Shown here: positions 15,321-23,422 of the stretch, one piece after another
How positions within the stretch are numbered: the first letter of the stretch is position 1
Layout of the letters: each line of letters starts with the position of its first letter
Assembly: GCA_052143535.1 (NCBI GenBank)
Contig: JBKQSS010000014.1
Location: forward strand, 1 to 64,000
Length of the DNA stretch: 64,000 nucleotides
Direction of reading: 5' to 3'
Origin: JADGRA01 sp052143535
GTDB lineage: Bacteria; Myxococcota; Myxococcia; Myxococcales; Myxococcaceae
Made by a program: the position numbers and the translations under genes
Notes under the pieces: generated by a model
Told to the model about the DNA's origin: nothing
Databases searched by the model: none
What the model saw: the letters and a program-made list of their open reading frames with translations, nothing else

Positions 15321-16240
15321 ACGCAGCTCGGACGTTCGAGGATGGCAGTTTGCCGCATGGTGGTGCCTGATGCGTCGAGGACGTGCGCCCCGATGGTTAC
15401 CACTTGTCCATCGTCGCCGATCTCGTAGCGGTTGAAACCGGCGCGGACCGCGGAATTCGGATGGTCGAGCGCAGCCCCGCTCGCGCAGATGACGTTTAGT
15501 GCGCCTGTGGCGGTGCGGAGCACGCAGCGCACCCGCACGTGCAGGTGACCAAAAAGCACGAGTCCACGCGCGAGAGGTGCGAGAGTGTCTCGGAGCTGCG
15601 CGGCGTCTACCAGCCCATCGCGCAGCCGGGCGAGGCAGTTCCGGGCGTCGACCGGCGGATGGTGCACCAGGATCAGCGGCACGCGCTTCGCCACTTCGGG
15701 ATGGGCGAGCGCTCGTGCCAGGGCCACGCGCTGTTCATCGCCGAGAAAGCCGGAGGCGACGAACGGAGGGCGGGGCACCCCGCTCGACAGGGCGATGATC
15801 GCCGTCGGTCCCCGCAGCTTGACGCAGGGATATGGGCCGGCCGGAAGATCGAGCGCCAAGTCCGGGAGATCGCTCTTCAGGAACCGACGGAAGTAATGCG
15901 GAAACCGCCGTTCGTGTTGGATGGATGGAAGGTAGATGTCGTGGTTGCCTGGGACGACGGTGACCTCAACCGAGCGTGCGACGCCGTCGAGCAGTCTGAG
16001 CGCCTCCTCATACTCGCTCTCGAGGGCAAGGTTGGTGATGTCGCCGGTGACGACGACGTGGTCTGCGGAAGCAGCGGCGGCCTCAAGTACAGCGAGGAGA
16101 TAGTCCCGGCGGAACACGCGTCCGCGGTGCAGGAGGAGGTTGGCCTGGCCGGTGAGTCGCTTGTTGAAGAGCAAGTTGTGCCACTCCACACCTCGGGTCG
16201 AGAGGACGTGGGTGTCGGAGACGTGAGCGATTCGCAGCAT
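15317..16240 (-). CDS. calcineurin-like metallophosphoesterase
   Basis: 307 residues starting at ATG 16240 (MLRIAHVSDTHV). The frame is open further upstream, but the motif-bearing N terminus begins here. Metal-binding motifs appear in the usual order: D-x-H in 'VSDTHV', G-D in 'VVTGDITN', GNHD in 'VVPGNHDIYLP', a His pair in 'LVHHPPVD', and GHxH in 'LFGHLHVRV'. The set is complete for a two-metal phosphodiesterase of the Icc/CpdA type. Cyclic nucleotides, lipid headgroups or other phosphodiesters are possible substrates. Its stop overlaps the PLD start by four bases, so the two probably act in sequence on phosphodiesters. Confidence 0.88.
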   Translation of the reverse strand: MLRIAHVSDTHVLSTRGVEWHNLLFNKRLTGQANLLLHRGRVFRRDYLLAVLEAAAASADHVVVTGDITNLALESEYEEALRLLDGVARSVEVTVVPGNHDIYLPSIQHERRFPHYFRRFLKSDLPDLALDLPAGPYPCVKLRGPTAIIALSSGVPRPPFVASGFLGDEQRVALARALAHPEVAKRVPLILVHHPPVDARNCLARLRDGLVDAAQLRDTLAPLARGLVLFGHLHVRVRCVLRTATGALNVICASGAALDHPNSAVRAGFNRYEIGDDGQVVTIGAHVLDASGTTMRQTAILERPSCV

Positions 16241-16450
16241 CAGTGGTTGCTCTGTCCACCAGCGTGAAGCGCAGCGTCCGTGCTTCCTATTCGCGAAAGT
16301 CTCGACGCGCAATCCGCCCGGTCTTCTTCCCCTCTGCATCGCTGGCGGAGTATTGCGAGAGCATTAGCGCCGCAGCTGTGCCCCGGGAATTCTTCATCGA
16401 GGCTCGTACATGACCAATGCGCTCGTTTCGCAAATAGCGCCTGGTGGCGC

Positions 16451-16697
16451 TTAAGCGTTCAGCTGACGGCTGAGGGTCCGGCGGGGCCAATCCATCGGAC
16501 GCGATGGGGTCACGCCATAAAGCAAGGAAGTCGCGATGATTTCTCCCTTTCGCCTTCAACGCGTGGAAGACCTCCTGGCCCAGCTGCAATTCGACATCTG
16601 GTTGCCCTGCGTCCGCAGCGGGCTCGGTTGCGCAGGCACACACCGGCTAGGCTCCAAAGGTCAGTACCGCTGCAAAGGCCATGGTCTTCATCACCAT
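16451..16697 (-). pseudogene. remnant of a lipoprotein gene, possibly M48-like peptidase
   Basis: Reading leftward from ATG 16697 gives MVMKTMAFAAVLTFGA, an amber codon (16,647-16,649), then PVCACATEPAADAG and 'LQLGQEVFHALKAKG'. A one-base shift near 16,540 continues as 'EIIATSLLYGVTP'. Signal peptide, Cys and this helix resemble the start of myxobacterial lipoproteins with an M48-type peptidase domain. Sequence beyond is not recognisable. An in-frame stop plus a frameshift, and loss of the body, indicate a dead fragment. The family assignment is weak. Confidence 0.35.
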
Positions 16698-16720
16698 GGC
16701 CCTACACTAACTGAGCAGCT

Positions 16721-17293
16721 TCATGCCGCGCGTGGCGAGAGCCGGTCAACTCCGCCGTGGATGCGCGCGGCCAGTACAATCCGCGAGATTCCCGTCACCA
16801 ACACGGAGGCACCGACGAGAGTACCCACGGCCCATACGGTGCTGGCAGGCCAATTGACGAGGACGAGCACGCCGGCGGCGGCGCCGAACAGGCCGTCAGC
16901 GAGGAGCCACCCCCAACCGTCGATCGGCCGGACGCGGATTGCTGTAACGATTGCAGAAATGCCGCGGACTACCAGCATCGCGCCGAGGACGAGCGTTAAA
17001 CTCGCCACGCCCTGAAACGGGAAGACGAGGAGGACGATGCCTGCCAGCCCATAGAGCGCTGCGAGGAGGATGTGCCCAAAGAAGCTCCCGGCGGTCTGCG
17101 AGCTGAATGCGAGAAAAATCCCCATCACACCCACCACGATGAGCGTTGTCCCGAGAAAGGCCGTGGTGAGCATTCCCGTGGCGAACGGATAGACAATGAG
17201 CAAGATGCCCAAGGCTGCCGTTAGCACTCCCATGAAGATGCTCCATGCCGAGTGCTTCCTGACTTCATCAAGGATTGTCGTGCCTGGTGTCAT
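16721..17293 (-). CDS. HdeD/DUF308-family membrane protein
   Basis: 190 residues with six hydrophobic helices, e.g. 'WSIFMGVLTAALGILLIVYP', 'AFLGTTLIVVGVMGIFLAF', 'ILLAALYGLAGIVLLVFPF'. The paired-helix pattern with P-F/Y turns is typical of DUF308/HdeD proteins, inner-membrane proteins tied to acid and envelope stress. ATG 17293 gives the full N terminus (MTPGTTILDEVRKHSAWSIF); a longer frame upstream has no membrane-protein character. It lies 59 bases downstream of the DUF1269 gene on the same strand, and the two probably form one stress unit. Confidence 0.88.
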   Translation of the reverse strand: MTPGTTILDEVRKHSAWSIFMGVLTAALGILLIVYPFATGMLTTAFLGTTLIVVGVMGIFLAFSSQTAGSFFGHILLAALYGLAGIVLLVFPFQGVASLTLVLGAMLVVRGISAIVTAIRVRPIDGWGWLLADGLFGAAAGVLVLVNWPASTVWAVGTLVGASVLVTGISRIVLAARIHGGVDRLSPRAA

Positions 17294-17352
17294 AGCCCTT
17301 CCTCCTGCGTTAGTTGTTTGAATTCCGAAAGACCGGACGGCCGTTCGGCATC

Positions 17353-18051
17353 TCAGGGAGACTTCGCTCTGGCGGCGGTCGCCTTCGCCTTGAGGAATGC
17401 AACCTTTGCCTGGGATGCGCCTTCGGCGCGCTGGCGCTGCTCCTTTGCTTTCTGCAGCCGCGCCTGCAGTTTGGAATCCAGCTGGTTGAGGCGTTCCAGC
17501 AGCTTTGCCTTGCGCTCGGCGTGCGCTTGGGCAAGCTCGGCCTTCATCTCTGCAATGTCCGCCTTGATGGCAGCAGTATCCTCGTCGTTGGCGATGTCTC
17601 GCACGGCCGACACAGCACGGCGATACACGGCCCCGCCCAGCTTCTCCATGCGCGTATCCACCGGGGTCGTCCACTCCTCCTCGATGTCGGCAACCACTGC
17701 AGCCTTGCCCGGCGTAAGCGCCTTCATGACGTCGTCGAGGAAGTCGTCGGCGATACGGGCGTTGTCCACGTCGGAAGCGGCACCCACGGTCATGCCGGCC
17801 GCAGCGCCAATTGCCACACCTGTCGGGCCTCCGAGTAGCCCGATGAGGCTTCCGAGGGTCGTGCCCACGAGCGTTCCAAACGGCGCCGACTCATTCCCCT
17901 GTTTCACCGTTGCTGTGCCGTCAGAGTTCTTTGCGACTACTGCAGAAGCGTAGAGGGAGATGCTTCCCTCGAGGTCAAGCCCTACCAACGCCTGTTTGCC
18001 CTCGTAGGCTTTGGCCTCTTTGTCGAAAACCACCACCAGCATGCGATTCAT
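17353..18051 (-). CDS. DUF1269-family protein with coiled-coil tail
   Basis: 232 residues. The first 170 match the DUF1269 pattern: 'MLVVVFDKEAKAYEGKQAL', a short beta domain, then a Gly-rich glycine-zipper-like segment (GTLVGTTLGSLIGLLGGP, AIGAAAGMTVGAASD) and 'FLDDVMKALTPGKAAVVADI'. The last 60 residues are strongly charged and helical with Ala/Lys/Arg, predicted coiled coil. Family members are commonly induced by stress and found near HdeD and USP genes, but the biochemical role is unknown. The Gly-rich segment suggests membrane association. Start ATG 18051. Confidence 0.8.
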   Translation of the reverse strand: MNRMLVVVFDKEAKAYEGKQALVGLDLEGSISLYASAVVAKNSDGTATVKQGNESAPFGTLVGTTLGSLIGLLGGPTGVAIGAAAGMTVGAASDVDNARIADDFLDDVMKALTPGKAAVVADIEEEWTTPVDTRMEKLGGAVYRRAVSAVRDIANDEDTAAIKADIAEMKAELAQAHAERKAKLLERLNQLDSKLQARLQKAKEQRQRAEGASQAKVAFLKAKATAARAKSP

Positions 18052-18490
18052 GTGCGTCCTCCGGTCGACTAGGCGTTCACGAATCGAAAGCGTCTGACCT
18101 AGTACAGATGCCTCCAGCGATGACCCTTGCGCTCAACGGCAACGAAAACGTAACCACCTTCCGACTGGGCACCAGCGAACGCCAGGAGGTTCCCTTCATT
18201 CCTCGGTTAGTGAAGCAAGCGGGGTCGGTAGCCACGCAACGCTTGCGGGGGCACGTCTCCTCCGCGCAGGACGCGCGCTTGCCGCGGTGAGCAGCACTCA
18301 CGCGCCGTGCACGAGCACCGGACGCGCTGTCCAAGTGCGGCTACGCTAGCGCGGCATCCCGGGCAGCGGCGTCACAGGCCAAGCTCCCGCGCGTTCTGCT
18401 CCGCAAGGTAGTCGAAGGGTGGTGGGGGCCGCGCGAACTTGGCAGCTCTGCGATGCAACGGTAAGGCAATCGAGAATCAGCCCTTCCGAA
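18052..18490. other. intergenic, no gene seen
   Basis: 439 bases between the DUF1269 gene and tRNA fragment 5. Frames here are short, mutually overlapping and lack recognisable sequence. It must contain the promoter of the minus-strand unit to its left. I see no tRNA piece, block copy or hairpin. Confidence 0.5.
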
Positions 18491-18538
18491 GCTCCCCGAC
18501 CAGGACTCGAACCTGGGACATGGTGATTAACAGTCACC
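18491..18538 (-). repeat. tRNA-Asn 3'-half fragment, copy 5
   Basis: 48 bases identical to the tRNA-Asn 3' half. Boundary between cassettes E and F, the copy closest to the intact tRNA. Confidence 0.9.
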
Positions 18539-18567
18539 GAGAAGCACTACGACAACGAACAACTACC

Positions 18568-18626
18568 GAGGAGAACTGGCCTTGGCTGGCCGTACATGGC
18601 CGTTAGCAGTTCCAATAGAGTTACCA
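18568..18626. repeat. cassette-end conserved block, copy 5
   Basis: GAGGAGAAC, three TGGCC iterons at 10-base spacing (the bases between them differ from the other copies), then CAGTTCCAATAGAGTTACCA. The 270 bases from here to the next gene start show no gene. Confidence 0.8.
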
Positions 18627-18896
18627 TAGCGATCGAGTACCGTGGCCTGCCGGGCATTCACCGGGCTGCGAAGGTGGTCCTTCAACTCGACGGCTGCGAG
18701 CCCAGATCCACACTTCCGTCAATGAGTGTGCGGCGCCGTCACCACCCGCTCGGAGGGCGGAATGGGCAAACCCGTGGAAATCCGGGCACCATGTCGAGCG
18801 GGCGCCAGGGCACGCTTGGGGTGTTCGCCCCACTCACGTGAAGGCCATCTTGAGCCTAGTCGACAGCGCTTTCTCGATGGGCGGTACGATGACCGC

Positions 18897-20282
18897 ATGA
18901 CTCGGGTCCGTTTCTTCCAAAACCAAGCGCGACAGCGAATCGCCTACGTCGACGAGGGAGAGGGTTCACTGGTTCTCCTTCCCCCGTGGTGGGTGAGCCA
19001 TCTCGAGCGCGACGCCGACGACCCCGACTATCAGCGCTTCTTCACCCGGCTCTCGAGGCGCTTTCGCGTCGTGCGCTACGACCGCGTCGGCGTCGGAATG
19101 AGCGATCGCACGCGAGGCGTCTTCACGCTGGCGTCTGAGGTCGCCGACTTTTCGGCTCTCGTTCATCACCTGCACGCACCACGCTTCCACCTCCTCGGCT
19201 TCTCTTGCGCAGGGCCGGTGGCGCTCGCGTATGCAGCGGAGAACCCCGAGCGGGTGGAGCGCATGGTGCTCTACGGCAGCTATCTCCACGGCGCGTCGCT
19301 GTCGTCGAAGCAGGTTCGGGCGGCGCTGATCGCGCTGGTGCGAGCTCACGGCGGACTAGGCTCCCGGACGTTGGCCGATATTTTTCACCCCACTGCTTCG
19401 GCCGAGGCGCGCAAGCGCTTCAACGCACTGCAGCGGCAGAGCGCCGATGCCGACACCGCGGCGCGCCTTCTCGAGCTCACGTATGCCCTTGACGCACGTG
19501 CGTTCGCCGGACGCGTGCATTCCCCCACTCTCGTGCTGCACCGCAAGGACGACCAAGCGATCCATCACGACCAGGCGCGCACGCTCGCGGCCAGCTTGCC
19601 GGACGCCACCTTGTGCATGCTCGGCGGAGCTTCGCACATGCCCTGGCACGAGGACGGCGACGCAGTGGTCGACGCCATTTCGGCCTTTCTCGGTCGGCCC
19701 GCATCCAAGGTTGAGGGTGCGACGGACGGCGACGCCGAGCTGCGCCGCGACGGCGAGGTCTGGCGACTCCGGTTCGGCGGCCGCGAGGCACTCCTGCGAG
19801 ACTCCAAGGGCCTCGCCGACCTGGCACGCCTGCTCGGCCATCCCGGTGAGGAAATCCACGTGTTCGATCTCCTGGGAGCCGAGGCCTCCGAGCGGCGGGA
19901 TGCGCAGCGGGGCGATGTTGCCGTCGACGCCAAGGCCCTGAGAGCCTATCGCCAGCGGCTCGACGAACTCGAACACGCTCTCGCCGACGCCGAAGCCCTC
20001 GCCGACCTCGGCCGCAAGGACCGGCTGACCGCGGAGCGCGAGGCTCTGCTTCACCGGCTCGCCGCCGATACGGGCCTGCGCGGGCGCGCGCGCCGGTTGA
20101 ACGATCCGGTTGAACGCGCCCGCAAGGCAGTGGCGGCTCGCGTGCGTGATGCCATCCGTCGACTCAAGACTGCCGACCGTGCCGTTGGCACGCACCTGGA
20201 GAACTCGGTCCAGACCGGCATCCGCTGCGTCTACCGGCCCGCGCATCCCATCCGCTGGACGATCTCGCCAGATTTCCCCTAG
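18897..20282 (+). CDS. alpha/beta hydrolase fused to a helical regulatory-type domain
   Basis: 461 residues from ATG 18897; upstream codons in the same frame are not protein-like. Residues 1-265 form an alpha/beta hydrolase: 'YDRVGVGMSDR', nucleophile elbow 'LLGFSCAGPVALAYA' (G-x-S-x-A instead of G-x-S-x-G), 'LVLHRKDDQAIHHDQA' for the acid and 'GGASHMPWHED' for the His. Residues about 280-440 carry 'VWRLRFGGREALLRDSKGLA' and a long charged helical stretch. This matches a C-terminal module seen on ATPase and cyclase regulators of actinobacteria and myxobacteria, function unknown. The nearby methyltransferase gene, 35 bases downstream, is likely co-transcribed. Confidence 0.8.
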   Translation: MTRVRFFQNQARQRIAYVDEGEGSLVLLPPWWVSHLERDADDPDYQRFFTRLSRRFRVVRYDRVGVGMSDRTRGVFTLASEVADFSALVHHLHAPRFHLLGFSCAGPVALAYAAENPERVERMVLYGSYLHGASLSSKQVRAALIALVRAHGGLGSRTLADIFHPTASAEARKRFNALQRQSADADTAARLLELTYALDARAFAGRVHSPTLVLHRKDDQAIHHDQARTLAASLPDATLCMLGGASHMPWHEDGDAVVDAISAFLGRPASKVEGATDGDAELRRDGEVWRLRFGGREALLRDSKGLADLARLLGHPGEEIHVFDLLGAEASERRDAQRGDVAVDAKALRAYRQRLDELEHALADAEALADLGRKDRLTAEREALLHRLAADTGLRGRARRLNDPVERARKAVAARVRDAIRRLKTADRAVGTHLENSVQTGIRCVYRPAHPIRWTISPDFP

Positions 20283-20317
20283 CGATCCGCGCCTTCGGAT
20301 CTGGCGCTTTCTCGATC

Positions 20318-21142
20318 ATGACGCTGACAGACGAAGAGTACCGAAAGGTGATGCGCAAGGGCTGGAACCTTACGCCGGCCGTCTATGACAAGGTGTGGAC
20401 TCCTGTGTTGCGCGAGTATTCGACCGGCTGCGTCGAGCGGGCGGGAGTGCGATCGGGAGACCGCGTGCTCGACGTGGCCACCGGGCCCGGCACCGCTGCG
20501 CTCGTCGCGGCCAAGCGGGTCGGAGATGCCGGCAGCGTCGTCGGCGTGGACATCAGCGATCAGTTCGTCGAAGTCGCCGCCGCGGCCGCCGCCGCCGCGG
20601 GATGCCGTAACGTTCGCTTCGAGCGTCATCCCATGGAGAAGCTCGCTCTACCCGATCGATCGTTCGATGCGGCGACGTGCGCGCTCGGCATGATGTTCGC
20701 TGCGCCAGTCTCCGCTGCCCTCGGCGAGCTCGCGCGCGTGCTGGTGCCCGGTGGTCGCTTCGGCGCCTGCGTCTGGGGACGACGAGATCACTGCTGCTTC
20801 CGCGAGGTCTTCCCGATCCTCGGACAGCGACTGCAGATGGACATCTGCCCGCTGTTCTTTGCGCTGGGCGTGCCGGGGGCTTTCCTCGCCGCGCTGGAGC
20901 GTGCCGGCTTCGTCGACGTACGTGAAGAGCGAGTGGGCGTCATGCTGCGCTGGGCAAACCGCGAAGAAGCGTGCGCCGCCGTGTTCGACGGCGGCCCAGG
21001 AGCGCTCCCGTTCTCCATGTTCTCCGAAGACGTTAGACGCGCCGTATGCGAGGAATACATCGCCTCGCTTGAGGCCTATCACCGCGGGGATGGCTTCGAG
21101 GCGCCGGCAGAGTTCGTTTACGCCAGCGCACGCATCGGCTGA
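20318..21142 (+). CDS. class I SAM-dependent methyltransferase (UbiE-like)
   Basis: 274 residues. 'VLDVATGPGTAALVAA' is SAM-binding motif I, 'VVGVDISDQFVEVA' supplies the acidic residue after strand two, 'ERHPMEKLALPDRSFDAATC' is motif post-I/II as in UbiE/Coq5 relatives, and 'ELARVLVPGGRFG' is motif III. The C-terminal half, which sets substrate choice, is not recognisable. The substrate is probably a small organic molecule. Context (a hydrolase just upstream in a mobile cassette) hints at secondary or xenobiotic metabolism. Confidence 0.88.
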   Translation: MTLTDEEYRKVMRKGWNLTPAVYDKVWTPVLREYSTGCVERAGVRSGDRVLDVATGPGTAALVAAKRVGDAGSVVGVDISDQFVEVAAAAAAAAGCRNVRFERHPMEKLALPDRSFDAATCALGMMFAAPVSAALGELARVLVPGGRFGACVWGRRDHCCFREVFPILGQRLQMDICPLFFALGVPGAFLAALERAGFVDVREERVGVMLRWANREEACAAVFDGGPGALPFSMFSEDVRRAVCEEYIASLEAYHRGDGFEAPAEFVYASARIG

Positions 21143-21284
21143 GCGGCAGAGTAGCCCTCGCACTTCAACGCGGGACGCCGGCGCGCCCGTCGACGGTTCC
21201 TGACGTTCATTCCCATCTATTGGAGGTGTAGGGTTATCAGCCGGTCCTTGAAGAGCCCGACGGGTAATGGCCGAGGAGAAAAGA

Positions 21285-21677
21285 ATGACGGATACTGATC
21301 GCGTTAAATATCTCCGCGTCGTTCTGCTTGTTGTAGGGCTAGTTTTTATATTTGGCGTATGGCCTCTCACCATCATCTGGCCTTCCGGCTGGGCGTGGCA
21401 TTCGGAAGGCCGTTCGTACTACCTGGAAATGATCCTTGTGATTTACGCGACACTTGGAGTCTTTCTTGTCCTGGCGGCACGCAACCCCCTCGGCAACCTG
21501 AGCCTCATCTGGTTCACGGTCTGGTCGAGCGTCGCACACGGCGGTGTTATGGGAGTGCAGTCGTTTAGCGGCGCACATCATATGGGCCACCTCTGGGGTG
21601 ACGTTTTAGCTCTGTTTGTGGTCGCGGCAGCGCTTGCAGCGCTTACACCTCGTCAAGCCAAGGCCAGCTCCCGGTAA
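21285..21677 (+). CDS. small four-helix membrane protein (DUF6632-like)
   Basis: 130 residues from ATG 21285, preceded at good distance by GAGGAGAA. Four hydrophobic helices: 'VVLLVVGLVFIFGVWPLTII', 'MILVIYATLGVFLVLAA', 'LSLIWFTVWSSVAHGGVMGV' and 'LALFVVAAALAALTP'. 'SVAHGGVM' and 'HHMGHLWGD' place several His residues at the helix ends. The pattern fits DUF6632-type proteins; no function is known. It is the last gene before the tRNA and has clearly lower GC in its first half than its neighbours. Confidence 0.75.
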   Translation: MTDTDRVKYLRVVLLVVGLVFIFGVWPLTIIWPSGWAWHSEGRSYYLEMILVIYATLGVFLVLAARNPLGNLSLIWFTVWSSVAHGGVMGVQSFSGAHHMGHLWGDVLALFVVAAALAALTPRQAKASSR

Positions 21678-21944
21678 TCGGAGCTGGGCCGCGTCGACGC
21701 GTCTGCTCTGAGCGGGCTCTTCCTCGCCGAAAGTTGAAGAACCCGTTGCACAACACCTGCCGGTGCTGGTCCGGCTGCGGAGATGAACTCTCCCTCCGTC
21801 GAGGCTTCGGGGCGTTGGGCGGCTCTACTGGCCAGCCGCAGCCGTCATCGCCGAGACTCGGCCATGTCTCCAACGCTACCCCTCCGTCGACGCCTACCTG
21901 CGTAAGGCTCCCGCCTTCGCCCAGCCGACCTGCGCGAGGTCAAG

Positions 21945-22017
21945 CTCCCCGACCAGGACTCGAACCTGGGACATGGTGATTAACAGTCACCCGCTCTACC
22001 AGCTGAGCTATCGGGGA
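21945..22017 (-). tRNA. tRNA-Asn(GTT)
   Basis: 73 bases on the minus strand. Acceptor strands TCCCCGA and TCGGGGA pair fully, with discriminator G. D arm TAGCTCAGCTGGTAGAGC, anticodon loop CTGTTAA with GTT read from 21,982-21,984, T arm GGTTCGAGTCC within a paired stem. CCA is not encoded. All standard elements are present, so it should be functional. It is the apparent integration target for the fragments to its left. Confidence 0.97.
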
Positions 22018-22051
22018 AGGGAGGGGCGGTGTTTAGGGTGTGACCTCTGAC

Positions 22052-23312
22052 ATGTCAACGCCTTGGCCAGCAGAGCAGCGTCTCCGCGGCCTCGATTGGA
22101 CCGGCCTGGCAGCCGTCCGCAGGGGCGTCGTCGAGGCGCTGGGGCCTGTCCTCGCTGGTCAGGAGGCCGCCCGGGCCCTCACCCGGCTCCCACGGCGGCA
22201 CCCCGGCTGGACTGGCGCGGAGCGTAGCGCGGCTGCCGAGGCGGTACTCGGCGTCGCGCTGTGGCGACGGCGGCTCCGGCACTGTGCCCAAGAGGACTCT
22301 CCCGCAGCTTTCTTAGACACCTTGGTTCATGACTTCGGAAGCACAGCGAGCCTGGCACAGCTTTCGCCCTCGGGCTGGCCCACGCGCCTGTCCTTCCCGG
22401 ACTGGCTCGCGATGGAGTTCTCCGAGGCGCTGGGCGACGAGGCCGAGGCCTTCGCTGCGGCGACCAACATCCCGGGCCCGGTGTGCATCCGTGCCAACCG
22501 CCTGTGGTTGAACAGGGAGTCTCTCACCCAGCGTCTCAGCCGCGAAGGCACACCCGCCGAGGCCACCCCCTACGCGCCCGATGGCCTCTTTCTTGGAGGC
22601 CGCCCCAATGTCTTGGGCCTGCCCAGCTTTCAATCCGGGCTCTTCGAAGTTCAGGACGAGGGCTCGCAACTGGTGGGGATGTGTGGGGGCACAGCCGGGA
22701 GACCAGGTTCTTGACCTCTGCGCTGGCTCGGGAGGAAAGACGCTCCTGTTCGGAGCGGCCCTTCAAGACGAGGGGCGGCTGGACGCCTTCGATGTTGACC
22801 ACTCGGCGCTCGAGCGAATCAGGCATCGTGCCGCGCGAGCCGGAGTCCACAAGTCGCTGCGCATCCTCCGGGAGTTGCCGCCGGAATTGCGCGCCACCCA
22901 TGTCCTCGTGGACGCCCCTTGCTCTGCGCTGGGGACGCTTCGGCGGGGGCCGGACGTTCGCTGGCGTCTAGAGGCGAGCAGGGTGGAAGCCTTTCCAGGA
23001 CTGCAGCGCGAGCTGCTCGAGAGAGCCGCGCGGCACACTGGGCAAAATGGGCGCGTGGTTTACGCCACCTGCACCATTCGTCCCGCGGAAAACCAGGAGG
23101 TCGTCGCGCACTTCCTTGCCGGGCATGCTGACTTCGTCCGCGAACCCGCTCCCGTGCCCGAGGCGCTGCGCTTTCCCGAGGGCGACTTGGTAACGCTGCC
23201 GCACCGTCATGCAATGGACGGTTTTTTGCGCAGCGGTCCTCCGTCGCCGCGGTCGATGAAGGTCGTCTCGCGCGCGGTGAAGCTGGGCTTGCCATGCAGA
23301 GGAGGCGGGTAG
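22052..23312 (+). pseudogene. RsmB/NOL1-NOP2-Sun RNA m5C methyltransferase, one frameshift
   Basis: Two frames together give a roughly 420-residue Sun-family protein. The first (to about 22,685) has an N-terminal helical domain and 'FEVQDEGSQLVG'. The second begins 'VGAQPGDQVLDLCAGSGGKT' (SAM motif I), then 'VLVDAPCSALGTLRRGPD' (motif IV, with one catalytic Cys) and 'VVYATCTIRPAENQ' (motif VI, with the second Cys). The frame changes near 22,680-22,690, around a GTGTGGGGG stretch. Both catalytic cysteines and the C terminus are intact, so this is a recent mutation or a sequencing error. The family methylates cytosine in 16S rRNA or tRNA. It starts 34 bases right of the tRNA. Confidence 0.82.
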
Positions 23313-23422
23313 AATGAGTGTTCCCCTACCCGTGCAGCTTGTGCTTCCGGGCGGCTGGAGGAAGTGCCGCACGACGAGCTCCTGCGCCGCATTGCCGCGC
23401 GAAGCTGAGCAGTCTCCTTGCC

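Larger units (their letters stand above)
11207..18490. mobile_element. putative integrative cassette E (lipase, PLD, stress cargo)
   Basis: 7.3 kb between tRNA fragments 4 and 5, the largest cassette. The left part is a lipase gene on plus. The rest is minus-strand genes: PLD-like with metallophosphoesterase, a broken peptidase gene, HdeD-like and DUF1269 proteins. Its size may mean that two cassettes fused after loss of an internal boundary, but I see no second block inside. Confidence 0.5.
18491..21943. mobile_element. putative integrative cassette F (hydrolase/methyltransferase cargo)
   Basis: 3.5 kb between tRNA fragment 5 and the intact tRNA-Asn gene. In a model of repeated insertion at the tRNA this would be the most recent arrival. 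It carries three intact plus-strand genes and, notably, no integrase next to the tRNA 3' end, where integrase genes usually lie. Confidence 0.55.

Noticed and set aside
586..21943. CRISPR array or integron attC sites
   Set aside because: Repeats are kilobases apart and tRNA-derived, with unrelated gene-sized intervals. There is no intI and no attC-type fold, and spacing is far from CRISPR.
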